A stretch of DNA of 10,112 bases, taken from Clostridia bacterium (GTDB lineage: Bacteria > Bacillota > Clostridia > Christensenellales > CAG-314). Location of the stretch: assembly GCA_017452035.1 (NCBI GenBank), contig JAFTNE010000098.1, forward strand, positions 1 through 10,112, given 5' to 3'. The notes under the pieces were generated by a model, which saw only the letters and a program-made list of their open reading frames with translations, had not been told where the DNA came from and ran no database searches. Shown here piece by piece: positions 1 through 5,597 of the stretch (position 1 is its first letter; each line of letters begins with the position of its first letter). A program made the translations under genes and the position numbers.

Positions 1-184
1 CCTGTGGACCAATAGGACCTTGTGGACCTGTTGCACCAGTTGGACCGATGGGACCAACAGCACCAGTTGCGCCAGTGAAGCCTCGTGGACCACGTGGACC
101 TCTCTCGATAATATAGATGCGACCATCATTGTTATTGTTGCAGTTATTGTTACATCTGGGGGTAAAATTATTGAAACAACACAT
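1..184 (-). CDS. Collagen-like (Gly-X-Y repeat) protein, N-terminal part, cut by the window edge
   Basis: Reading the minus strand from the ATG at 182-184 gives 61 codons with no stop, running off the left edge. The first ~30 residues are unusual: MCC, then FNNFTPRC, then a Cys/Asn tract ([10 protein letters not shown]) and GRIYIIER. From about residue 31 the protein is pure Gly-[21 protein letters not shown], then [14 protein letters not shown]. Frequent Gly-Pro and Gly-Ala-Thr triplets are typical of bacterial collagen-like proteins, which form triple helices on cell or spore surfaces. There is no classical signal peptide. The four N-terminal cysteines could cross-link or anchor the protein; this is inference. 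A strong ribosome binding site (AAGGAG, minus strand) ends about 6 bases before the ATG and supports this start. The C-terminal domain, and so the exact role, lies outside the window. Repeat identity is certain; surface or spore location is a guess. Confidence 0.88.
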   Translation of the reverse strand, partial: MCCFNNFTPRCNNNCNNNNDGRIYIIERGPRGPRGFTGATGAVGPIGPTGATGPQGPIGPQ

Positions 185-497
185 TGTTTTTCTCCTTGTA
201 GTTTTGTGGCTTGCGCCCTACTACCATACTATTTGTTGTTAGCAAATTGTGTGCAAGAGGTAACAAGATTTTGTAGCGACACCACTAAAAATGCAAGGTG
301 TAAAGTAAAGGTTTATCAAACAAAATCAAAATATATTTCCAATACGTCCACAAAATGTGTTAGAGGAAAAGCATCCTCAAAATTCGCTAAAAGAAAAACA
401 TCTCCAAAATGTATTAAAAATATCACAAATTTGTAACATAAGAAAATATCATAAGTGTGCATCAAGAAAAAACTTCCCCAAAGGATGCTAAAAACCG
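185..497. other. Gene-less leader region between the divergent collagen-like gene and the metal operon
   Basis: No convincing gene is visible in this AT-rich stretch. It holds the upstream region of the minus-strand collagen-like gene and a short tandem repeat (345-425). No clear sigma-A promoter for the collagen-like gene could be picked out, so a sporulation or other alternative sigma factor is possible but not shown. A 69-codon minus-strand open frame crosses it (316-525) but has no ribosome binding site and is mostly repeat. Confidence 0.6.
345..425. repeat. Three tandem degenerate 27-bp repeats
   Basis: Units start at 345, 372 and 399, each exactly 27 bases. Shared features are a CNTC-C opening, a central CAAAAT (CCAAAAT in the third unit), and an A-rich end. 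A weaker related piece (CCCCAAAGGATGCTAAAAA) lies at about 474-492. Because 27 is a multiple of three, the minus strand reads as a nonapeptide repeat (HFGDVFLLA, NFEDAFPLT, HFVDVLEIY), but no expression signals accompany it. Function is unknown. Confidence 0.6.
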
Positions 498-526
498 TTG
501 ACATATCATACAATGTGGTGTACACT
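498..526 (+). promoter_or_regulatory. Sigma-A promoter of the metal-resistance operon
   Basis: A perfect -35 box TTGACA (498-503) is followed by a 17-base spacer and a -10 box TACACT (521-526). The predicted transcription start is near 533, inside the operator at 530-555. This is the usual layout for an autoregulated ArsR-family operon. The -10 box overlaps a small perfect palindrome GTGTACAC (518-525). Confidence 0.8.
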
Positions 527-529
527 GTT

Positions 530-555
530 AACGGTTGAACAATTATTCAACTGTT
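530..555. promoter_or_regulatory. ArsR/SmtB-family operator (imperfect 26-bp inverted repeat)
   Basis: The arms AACGGTTGAA (530-539) and TTCAACTGTT (546-555) are inverted repeats with one mismatch in ten, around a six-base centre CAATTA. The core TTGAAC-N-A-T-T-A-TTCAA resembles the 12-2-12 operators (TGAACA..TTCA) bound by SmtB and CzrA. It covers the predicted transcription start of the operon whose first gene encodes such a repressor, so autoregulation by steric block is the simple reading. Confidence 0.75.
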
Positions 556-589
556 TGACTAAATAGCCATTTCAAAGGGGGTAAAACCT

Positions 590-931
590 GTGAGCGAATT
601 GAACAAGGTTAGCGAAGTTGTATTAAAAGTATCGGCACAAATGCCAGATGAAAACTTTTTGTACGACGTTGCAGAGTTATTTAAAATTTTTGGCGACTCA
701 ACTCGCATACGCATACTTACAGCGTTGCAACAAAGCGAACTTAACGTTTGCGACCTTGCAAGCGTACTAAACATGACAAAGTCGGCAGTATCCCACCAAC
801 TGCGCATACTCCGTCAAGCAAAACTTGTCAAAAACAGACGTGTTGGCAAGGAAATTTTTTACAGCTTGGATGACGAACACGTGCGTGACATTATTGCCAT
901 TGCAATGACTCACCTACACCACGCAAAATAA
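590..931 (+). CDS. ArsR/SmtB-family metal-sensing repressor, CzrA-like alpha5 type
   Basis: This is a 113-residue winged-helix repressor that should block its own operon until metal binds. The helix-turn-helix covers about residues 51-75 (LNVCDLASVLNMTKSAVSHQ, then LRIL), followed by the beta wing (about 80-92). The C-terminal helix carries D95-x-H97-x10-H108-x2-H111, the alpha5 dimer-interface site of CzrA (Asp, His, His, His), which senses Zn(II)/Co(II). The CadC/ArsR alpha3 pair CxC is absent: only C54 remains (N-V-C). A zinc-type sensor is therefore more likely than an arsenic or cadmium-thiolate one. Translation starts at GTG (590), supported by AAAGGGGG at 574-581. It is the first gene of the operon, 17 bases before the HMA protein gene. 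Family is certain; the exact metal is inferred. Confidence 0.93.
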   Translation: MSELNKVSEVVLKVSAQMPDENFLYDVAELFKIFGDSTRIRILTALQQSELNVCDLASVLNMTKSAVSHQLRILRQAKLVKNRRVGKEIFYSLDDEHVRDIIAIAMTHLHHAK

Positions 932-948
932 ACCAACGAGGGGAAAAC

Positions 949-1167
949 ATGAAAAAGGTAATACAAATGATAGACTTGGACTGCGCTCACTGCGCATCCA
1001 AGATAGAACAAGCAATTGCAAAACTTGAAGGTGTAAACTCCGTTACAATCAGTTTTATGACACAAAAATTGACGTTGGACTGTGATGAAAGCATCTACGC
1101 ATCCATTGTTGAACAAGCCAAAAAGATTTGCAAAAAAATTGAGCCACACTGCACTTTGAAGGCATAG
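949..1167 (+). CDS. Free-standing heavy-metal-associated (HMA) domain protein, metal chaperone
   Basis: This is a 72-residue single-domain protein with the ferredoxin-like HMA fold. The metal site D11-C12-A13-H14-C15 (CxxC) lies in the loop before helix 1 (ASKIEQAIAKLEGV). DCAHC-type loops are found in Zn/Cd/Pb-type HMA domains, while Cu chaperones usually have GMxCxxC. The C-terminus KKIEPHCTLKA adds a His-Cys pair (H67, C68) near the end, which might be an extra ligand; that is speculative. It has a good ribosome binding site (GAGGGG, 938-943) and lies four bases before the ATPase gene, which lacks this domain. It probably supplies metal to, or regulates, that ATPase in trans. Confidence 0.9.
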   Translation: MKKVIQMIDLDCAHCASKIEQAIAKLEGVNSVTISFMTQKLTLDCDESIYASIVEQAKKICKKIEPHCTLKA

Positions 1168-1171
1168 CACC

Positions 1172-3013
1172 ATGAGTAGAAATGCAAAAAGCCTACTGCG
1201 CATAATTATCGTTTTGGTGGCGTACGTGGTGGCAATTGTGCTGAGTTTGACGGTGGAAATGCACCCCGTTGTTGAAATTGCACTATTTGTGGCAATTTAC
1301 CTTGCCATTGGCTACGATATTTTGTACAACGCCATTTTACATACAATACGTGGTAACCTGTTTGACGAAAACTTTTTGATGACAATTGCCACCATTGGCG
1401 CATTTTTTATCGGCGAACACATCGATGCAGTTGCCGTAATGCTACTTTACCAAATTGGCGAACTTTTCCAAAAGTATGCTGTGGCAAAAGGTCGCAAGAA
1501 TATTGCTGAGCTCATGGATATCCGTCCAGAAGTTGCAACAATGGTTGTAGATGGGCAAGAGGTGGAAGTTCATCCAAGCGAAATTGCCATTGGCGACATA
1601 TTCATCGTAAAAGCTGGGGACAAAATTCCTTTGGATGGTATTGTTATTGACGGCAGTTGCAACGTCGACACGCGCGCTATCACTGGCGAAAGCTTGCCCA
1701 AGTGGGTGGGCGTAGGCACAAACGTTGTATCGGGATGCATCCTTTTGGATGGCAGTTTGAAGGTACAAGCAACCTGCGACTACGATAACAGCACTGTGGC
1801 AAAAATACTTGACCTTGTGGAAAATGCCACTGCGCACAAAGCACCAGCCGAGCATTTTATCACCAAGTTTAGTAGATACTACACCCCAATTGTAGTGATA
1901 CTTGCAGTTTTGGTGGGAGTTGTTCCACCACTGTTTGACGGTGCTTGGGCAATGTGGCTCAGGCGTGCAATGATGTTTTTGTTTGTATCTTGCCCATGTG
2001 CGCTGGTTATATCGGTGCCAATGGGATTTTTCGGTGGCATTGCAGCATCCAGCAAAATGGGTGTGTTGGTAAAAGGTAGCAACTACTTGGAAACTCTTGC
2101 AAAGGCTAACATTTTTGCCTTTGACAAAACTGGCACACTAACAAAGGGTAACTTTGTTGTAACGGACGTATGGCCACAACAAAACAGACAAGAGGTATTG
2201 GAGCTTGCATCCATTTGCGAGCAGTACAGCAACCACCCTATTGCAACAGCTATCAACAATGCTTGCAAAACTGATACACGCGCCATTGTTACGGAAATTG
2301 CCGGCCTTGGACTGGTTGCCGAATACGTGGGTGGCACAATTTTGTGTGGCAACGAGCAACTGCTTGCCAACTACAATGTCGAACTGCCACAAATTGAACA
2401 AACGTTCACAACTGTGTTTGTAGCAAAAAATGGAAAGTTTGTGGGCTACATTACCATTGCAGACGAAATAAAACAAGATAGCAACGTTGCTATTGCTCAA
2501 CTTGCAAAAGCAGGTTGTACCACTGTTATGCTAACGGGAGACGGCCAAGCCGTTGCTCAAAAGGTGGCAAACCAGTTGCAGGTTACAAACTATCACGCAG
2601 AGCTGTTGCCACAGGACAAGGTGGAAATTGTTACCAAACTAAAACAAAGTGGCACGGTTGCCTTTGTAGGGGATGGCATCAACGATGCACCAGTGCTTGC
2701 AATGGCTGACGTTGGAATTGCCATGGGCGCAATGGGAAGTGACGTTGCAGTGGAATCGGCCGACATTGTACTGATGAAGGACAACCCTACTGCCATTGTA
2801 ACAGCCAAAAAGATTGCCAAAAAGACCATGAACATTGTAAAGCAAAATATTGTGTTTAGCATTGCTGTAAAAGTTGCTGTGTTGATACTTTCGGCAGTTG
2901 GCATTTTAGACAAAATTGCCTTTGGTTTGATTGTAGCCATACTTGCTGACGTTGGGGTTTGCGTTCTTGCAATTTTAAACAGTTTGCGTGCAATGGTTGT
3001 GGGGAAAAAATAG
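1172..3013 (+). CDS. Heavy-metal P1B-2 type ATPase (Zn2+/Cd2+/Pb2+ exporter), no N-terminal HMA domain
   Basis: This is a 613-residue membrane pump that exports soft divalent metals using ATP. Two N-terminal helices (about 9-27, 32-49) are followed by two more (67-98). Then come the actuator with TGES (171-174), the transmembrane CPC motif (C274, P275, C276), the phosphorylated D318 in DKTGT, the P1B His-Pro pair (H355, P356), TGDG (455-458) and GDGIND (500-505). The last two helices carry K567 (QNIVFSIAVK) and D593-x-G595, the TM7 Lys and TM8 Asp that mark the Zn/Cd/Pb subgroup; copper pumps have other residues there. It is about 110 residues shorter than ZntA or CadA because the HMA domain is encoded separately just upstream. 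GAAGG at 1158-1162 supports the ATG. A strong terminator follows. Confidence 0.95.
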   Translation: MSRNAKSLLRIIIVLVAYVVAIVLSLTVEMHPVVEIALFVAIYLAIGYDILYNAILHTIRGNLFDENFLMTIATIGAFFIGEHIDAVAVMLLYQIGELFQKYAVAKGRKNIAELMDIRPEVATMVVDGQEVEVHPSEIAIGDIFIVKAGDKIPLDGIVIDGSCNVDTRAITGESLPKWVGVGTNVVSGCILLDGSLKVQATCDYDNSTVAKILDLVENATAHKAPAEHFITKFSRYYTPIVVILAVLVGVVPPLFDGAWAMWLRRAMMFLFVSCPCALVISVPMGFFGGIAASSKMGVLVKGSNYLETLAKANIFAFDKTGTLTKGNFVVTDVWPQQNRQEVLELASICEQYSNHPIATAINNACKTDTRAIVTEIAGLGLVAEYVGGTILCGNEQLLANYNVELPQIEQTFTTVFVAKNGKFVGYITIADEIKQDSNVAIAQLAKAGCTTVMLTGDGQAVAQKVANQLQVTNYHAELLPQDKVEIVTKLKQSGTVAFVGDGINDAPVLAMADVGIAMGAMGSDVAVESADIVLMKDNPTAIVTAKKIAKKTMNIVKQNIVFSIAVKVAVLILSAVGILDKIAFGLIVAILADVGVCVLAILNSLRAMVVGKK

Positions 3014-3033
3014 AAGAATAAAAATAGAATACA

Positions 3034-3067
3034 AAAAAGGACTAGCGAAATATCGTTAGTCCTTTTT
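3034..3067. terminator. Intrinsic terminator, bidirectional, after the metal operon
   Basis: The arms AAAAAGGACTA (3034-3044) and TAGTCCTTTTT (3057-3067) pair perfectly over 11 bp. Four more inner pairs (one G-U) close a four-base loop. A T-run ends the plus strand and the A-run gives a T-run on the minus strand, so it can stop both the ATPase transcript and the oncoming XRE gene. A near-identical copy lies exactly 940 bp downstream (3973-4004). Confidence 0.88.
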
Positions 3068-3075
3068 ATTTGTGT

Positions 3076-3309
3076 TTAATCTTCAAAATCGTTAAAGTAG
3101 TCTTTGTCGAAAAACTCCGAGAGCGTTATGCCTGCGCCTTGACAAAATGCCTTAATGGTGGACACCTTGGATCATTTTGTTCTACCTTTGAGCAAGTCGT
3201 AAATGGCAGAAGGAGATTTGCCGCCACCAAGTGATGCTTCGCACACGTTGATGTTTTTCTCTTTGCAAATTTCTTCTATTCTTTTAATTATCGCATCGTT
3301 CAAATTCAT
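3076..3309 (-). pseudogene. XRE-family helix-turn-helix repressor gene broken by an in-frame TGA
   Basis: From the ATG at 3307-3309, with an excellent AAAGGAG (3316-3322) six bases upstream, the frame reads 45 codons to a TGA at 3172-3174. It then continues in the same frame for 31 codons to a TAA at 3076-3078. The first part includes MNLNDAIIKRIEEICKEKN, then LGGGKSPSAIYDLLKGRTK; the second reads SKVSTIKAFCQGAGITLSEF, then FDKDYFNDFED. Together they make a typical small (77-codon) Cro/C1-type protein, with the recognition helix near SPSAIYDLLKGR and the last helices after the TGA. So this is one gene with a nonsense codon, not two genes. A 45-residue product would lack the C-terminal helices and probably would not fold. 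Related proteins I recall have Ser-Pro after the RTK, so TCA to TGA is a plausible single change (inference). It sits divergently from the SLOG gene and was probably its repressor. A sequencing error is possible. Confidence 0.8.
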
Positions 3310-3321
3310 ATTAGACTCCTT

Positions 3322-3350
3322 TCGTGGAATTCCATATAGGTATTCCACGA
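3322..3350. promoter_or_regulatory. Operator pair (copies 1a and 1b of the TCGTGGAATTCCACGA palindrome)
   Basis: The arms TCGTGGAAT (3322-3330) and ATTCCACGA (3342-3350) are perfect inverted repeats 11 bases apart. Each arm is the good half of a separate 16-bp site: 3322-3337 and 3335-3350, each about 12/16 to the consensus. The pair lies between the -10 box and ribosome binding site of the minus-strand XRE gene, as expected for autorepression. Confidence 0.65.
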
Positions 3351-3354
3351 AATT

Positions 3355-3383
3355 ATTATATGAATTTGTAAAAATTTTATCTC
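3355..3383 (-). promoter_or_regulatory. Probable promoter of the XRE gene
   Basis: On the minus strand a perfect -10 box TATAAT lies at 3355-3360. The -35 position 17 bases upstream (3378-3383) reads GAGATA, a poor match, and overlaps operator copy 2. The transcript would start near 3348, inside the operator pair. Confidence 0.45.
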
Positions 3384-3397
3384 GTGGAGTTCCACGA
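3382..3397. promoter_or_regulatory. Operator copy 2, near-perfect palindrome TCGTGGAGTTCCACGA
   Basis: Seven-base arms TCGTGGA and TCCACGA surround a GT centre. The site lies three bases upstream of the -35 box of the SLOG promoter and covers the -35 position of the divergent XRE promoter, so a bound repressor could affect both. Confidence 0.72.
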
Positions 3398-3399
3398 TA

Positions 3400-3428
3400 T
3401 TGACTTTTATGTTAGCATAATATATAAT
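3400..3428 (+). promoter_or_regulatory. Sigma-A promoter of the SLOG gene
   Basis: The -35 box TTGACT (3400-3405), a 17-base spacer and a perfect -10 box TATAAT (3423-3428) form a strong promoter. The predicted start is near 3435, at the edge of operator copy 3. With the repressor gene broken, this promoter may be constitutive (inference). Confidence 0.8.
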
Positions 3429-3432
3429 ATTT

Positions 3433-3448
3433 TTACGGAATTCCACGA
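3433..3448. promoter_or_regulatory. Operator copy 3 (TTACGGAATTCCACGA)
   Basis: This matches the palindrome TCGTGGAATTCCACGA at 13 of 16 positions, with the right half perfect. It covers the predicted transcription start of the SLOG gene and ends before its ribosome binding site (CGGAG, 3453-3457). Confidence 0.62.
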
Positions 3449-3463
3449 TAATCGGAGTGTGTT

Positions 3464-3958
3464 ATGCGAGTTAGCTTTGTAGGTCACAGAAAAATTGAAG
3501 AAACCCAAAAATTACAAAATTCATTATACGACACCATTTTAGCACTGATAAATGAGGGGGCAACAACTTTTTTATTTGGTAGTAGAAGTGAGTTTGATGA
3601 TTTAGCTTGGGAAATTGTTACTGAGATAAAAAAACAATATCCTTTTATCCAAAGAGTTTACGTTAGGTCAAGTTTTCAACACATAGATAAACCGTATGAA
3701 GAATATCTACTAAAATTCTACGAGAAAACCTATTATCCCTCAACAATTAAAAATGCTGGAAAATACTCTTATCTAGAAAGAAATATGTTTATGATTGATA
3801 ACTCTGACTACTGCATTTTTTACTACGATAGTAACTATATACCACTGCTACAATCATCAAAACAAAATGCACTGCACGAAGCAAAACGCAGTGGTACAAA
3901 ACTAGCATTTGAATATGCCCGAAAAAAGCACAAAAATATTATAAATTTATTTGAATAG
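3464..3958 (+). CDS. SLOG-superfamily protein, YpsA/DUF1273-like (predicted nucleotide binding)
   Basis: This is a 164-residue single-domain Rossmann-like protein. Family marks in order: first strand with GHR (residues 7-9, MRVSFVGHRKI), G32-A33-T34 and the second strand, FGSRSEFDDLA (38-48), the RN-x-MFMIDNSDYCIFYYD segment (106-122), and a C-terminal SGTKLAFEYARKKHKNIINL (143-162). The [SG]-G-T near the end and the R-N/I-D-x-S-D pattern are those of SLOG/DUF1273 proteins, which are thought to bind a nucleotide or nucleotide-derived ligand. No effector domain or membrane helix is fused. The start has CGGAG (3453-3457) six bases upstream. Codons are visibly more AT-rich (about 28-37% G+C in sampled lines) than in lysS or the ATPase, suggesting acquisition. 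It is divergent from the broken XRE gene and shares its operators. Biological role unknown; fold fairly sure. Confidence 0.8.
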   Translation: MRVSFVGHRKIEETQKLQNSLYDTILALINEGATTFLFGSRSEFDDLAWEIVTEIKKQYPFIQRVYVRSSFQHIDKPYEEYLLKFYEKTYYPSTIKNAGKYSYLERNMFMIDNSDYCIFYYDSNYIPLLQSSKQNALHEAKRSGTKLAFEYARKKHKNIINLFE

Positions 3959-3972
3959 AGTAATTTTGTAAT

Positions 3973-4008
3973 AAAAAAGGACTAGCGAAATATCGTTAAT
4001 CCTTAGTT
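3973..4008. terminator. Terminator hairpin, second copy, between the convergent SLOG and lysS genes
   Basis: This copy is identical to 3033-3064 over 31 of 32 bases. The one change (A at 3999) puts a C-A mismatch in the stem, leaving about 12 pairs. On the minus strand the stem is followed by six T, making a good terminator for lysS. On the plus strand it is followed by AGTTTTC, so stopping of the SLOG transcript is weaker. Confidence 0.75.
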
Positions 4009-4041
4009 TTCTAATTTGTAATTTACGTAACAGCTACACTA

Positions 4042-5556
4042 CTACTCAGCAATGGGTTTCATTGTGGGGAACAAAAGTACGTCACGGATGGATTGGTTGT
4101 TGGTGAACAACATTACCATACGGTCGATACCGATACCCAAACCACCTGTTGGTGGCATGCCGTACTTGAGTGCTGTTACAAAGTCGTCGTCGGTCATTTG
4201 CGCTTCGTCGTCGCCATTTGCCTTGGCACGTGCTTGAGCCATGAAACGTTCTTGTTGGTCGATTGGGTCGTTGAGTTCGGAGAAAGCGTTACCCATTTCT
4301 GCTGCGTTCATAAAGAACTCGAAACGTTCAGTCAAACGTCCGTCAGTTGGCTTGCGCTTTGCAAGTGGGCTTACGTCTACTGGGTAATCGTAGATAAAGG
4401 TTGGTTGGATGAGTTCCTTTTCTACAAACTCGTCAAAGCACTCGTAAAGTGCGTGACCCCACGTTTGCTTGCCCTTGTCGAGGTGAACGCCAAGTTTTTC
4501 TGCTTGTGCTACTGCCTCTTCGTCTGTGAGATTTGTAAAATCTACACCAGTGTACTTAGCAACTGCCTCAATCATTGTCATCTTGGACCAGTTGTTGAGG
4601 TCGATTGTAACGTCGCCGTAAGGCAACAGGCGTGTGCCAAGAACTTTGTCTGCAACGTAGCAGAACAAGCTTTGGGTGATTTCCATCATGCCTTCGAAGT
4701 CGGTGTAAGCTTGGTAAAGTTCGATTGTGGTAAACTCGGGGTTGTGCTTTTGGTCCATACCTTCGTTACGGAACAAACGGCCAATTTCGTAAACGCGTTC
4801 AAAACCACCAACGATAAGACGTTTGAGGTAAAGTTCGGGGGCTATACGCATGTACATGTCGATATCCAAAGTGTTGTGGTGTGTAACAAATGGACGTGCG
4901 TTTGCGCCACCTGGGATAGTGTTCAAGATTGGTGTTTCCACTTCGATAAAGCCACGGTTGTCCAAAAACTCACGGATGGCCTTCATGATGCCACTACGGA
5001 TAACAAAGGTACGCTTTACATCTGGGTTGGCAATGAGGTCAACGTAACGTTGACGATAACGTGTTTCAAGGTCTCTTAGACCATGGTACTTTTCGGGAAG
5101 TGGCAACAAGGACTTTGACAACAGTGTGATAGACTTGAGTTTTACGGAAATTTCGCCCATATGTGTACGGAAAACTTCGCCCACACCACCAATGATGTCG
5201 CCGATATCCCAAGTTTTGAAAGCTTGGTATGCGTCCACGCCAATTTCGTCACGTTTTACGTAAAGTTGAATTGTGCCGTCGCCATCCAAGATGTGGCAAA
5301 AGCTTGCCTTACCCATGATACGGCGAGAAATCATACGTCCAGCAATGGCAACGATTTGTGGCTCGGTTTCCTCTCCCTCAACAGGGTCAACAAAGTTATC
5401 GATAATTTGTTTGGACGAGTGAGTTTTGTCAAACTTGGTAATTTCAAATGGGTTGTTACCTTCGGCTTGCAACTTTGCCAACTTGTCGCGTCTGATTTGC
5501 AATATTTCGTTAATGTCCTGTTCAACTACAGGTGTTTGTACGTTTTGTTCGCTCAT
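4042..5556 (-). CDS. lysS: Lysyl-tRNA synthetase, class II
   Basis: This is a 504-residue cytoplasmic enzyme that charges tRNA-Lys with lysine using ATP; the length is normal for bacterial class II LysRS. An N-terminal OB-fold anticodon-binding domain (about 65-150, including AGRMISRRIMGKASFCHILD) precedes the catalytic core. Motif 1 is around FIEVETPIL (203-211), motif 2 around LFRNEGMDQKHNPEFT (261-276), and motif 3 is GLGIGIDRMVMLF (472-484). The lysine-pocket region DVSPLAK (394-400) is also present. The start has GGAG (5564-5567) seven bases upstream. It lies 74 bases after greA on the same strand, a common pairing in Bacillota, and ends with two consecutive TAG codons. A terminator-like hairpin sits directly in front of its ribosome binding site. 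Confidence 0.97.
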   Translation of the reverse strand: MSEQNVQTPVVEQDINEILQIRRDKLAKLQAEGNNPFEITKFDKTHSSKQIIDNFVDPVEGEETEPQIVAIAGRMISRRIMGKASFCHILDGDGTIQLYVKRDEIGVDAYQAFKTWDIGDIIGGVGEVFRTHMGEISVKLKSITLLSKSLLPLPEKYHGLRDLETRYRQRYVDLIANPDVKRTFVIRSGIMKAIREFLDNRGFIEVETPILNTIPGGANARPFVTHHNTLDIDMYMRIAPELYLKRLIVGGFERVYEIGRLFRNEGMDQKHNPEFTTIELYQAYTDFEGMMEITQSLFCYVADKVLGTRLLPYGDVTIDLNNWSKMTMIEAVAKYTGVDFTNLTDEEAVAQAEKLGVHLDKGKQTWGHALYECFDEFVEKELIQPTFIYDYPVDVSPLAKRKPTDGRLTERFEFFMNAAEMGNAFSELNDPIDQQERFMAQARAKANGDDEAQMTDDDFVTALKYGMPPTGGLGIGIDRMVMLFTNNQSIRDVLLFPTMKPIAE

Positions 5557-5567
5557 AAGTTTACTCC

Positions 5568-5597
5568 AAAAACGCCCCTTTTGCTGTTAGGGCGTTT
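5568..5597 (-). terminator. Terminator-like hairpin between greA and lysS, touching the lysS ribosome binding site
   Basis: The arms AAACGCCC and GGGCGTTT (5570-5577 and 5590-5597) pair perfectly over 8 bp around a 12-base loop. On the minus strand the stem runs into five T, then GGAG of the lysS ribosome binding site. It could be the greA terminator, a partial attenuator, or an RNA end. With only 74 bases between the genes and no other clear promoter, partial read-through is the likeliest way lysS is expressed. Confidence 0.6.

Noticed and set aside
20..436. 138-codon plus-strand frame at the left edge
   Set aside because: Antisense to the collagen-like gene in its first part and low-complexity afterwards; no start signals.
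316..525. 69-codon minus-strand open frame across the 27-bp repeats
   Set aside because: No ribosome binding site, overlaps the operon promoter, and composition is driven by the repeats; kept only as a repeat observation.
3172..3174. TGA as selenocysteine in the XRE gene
   Set aside because: XRE repressors have no selenocysteine position and no stem-loop of the SECIS type was seen just after the TGA.
3203..3403. 66-codon plus-strand frame across the XRE gene and operators
   Set aside because: Antisense to the XRE gene, and its end reads through operator palindromes and promoter boxes.
4093..5079. Long (328-codon) plus-strand frame opposite lysS
   Set aside because: It mirrors the codon pattern of lysS on the other strand; Cys/Val-rich and without homology or start signals.
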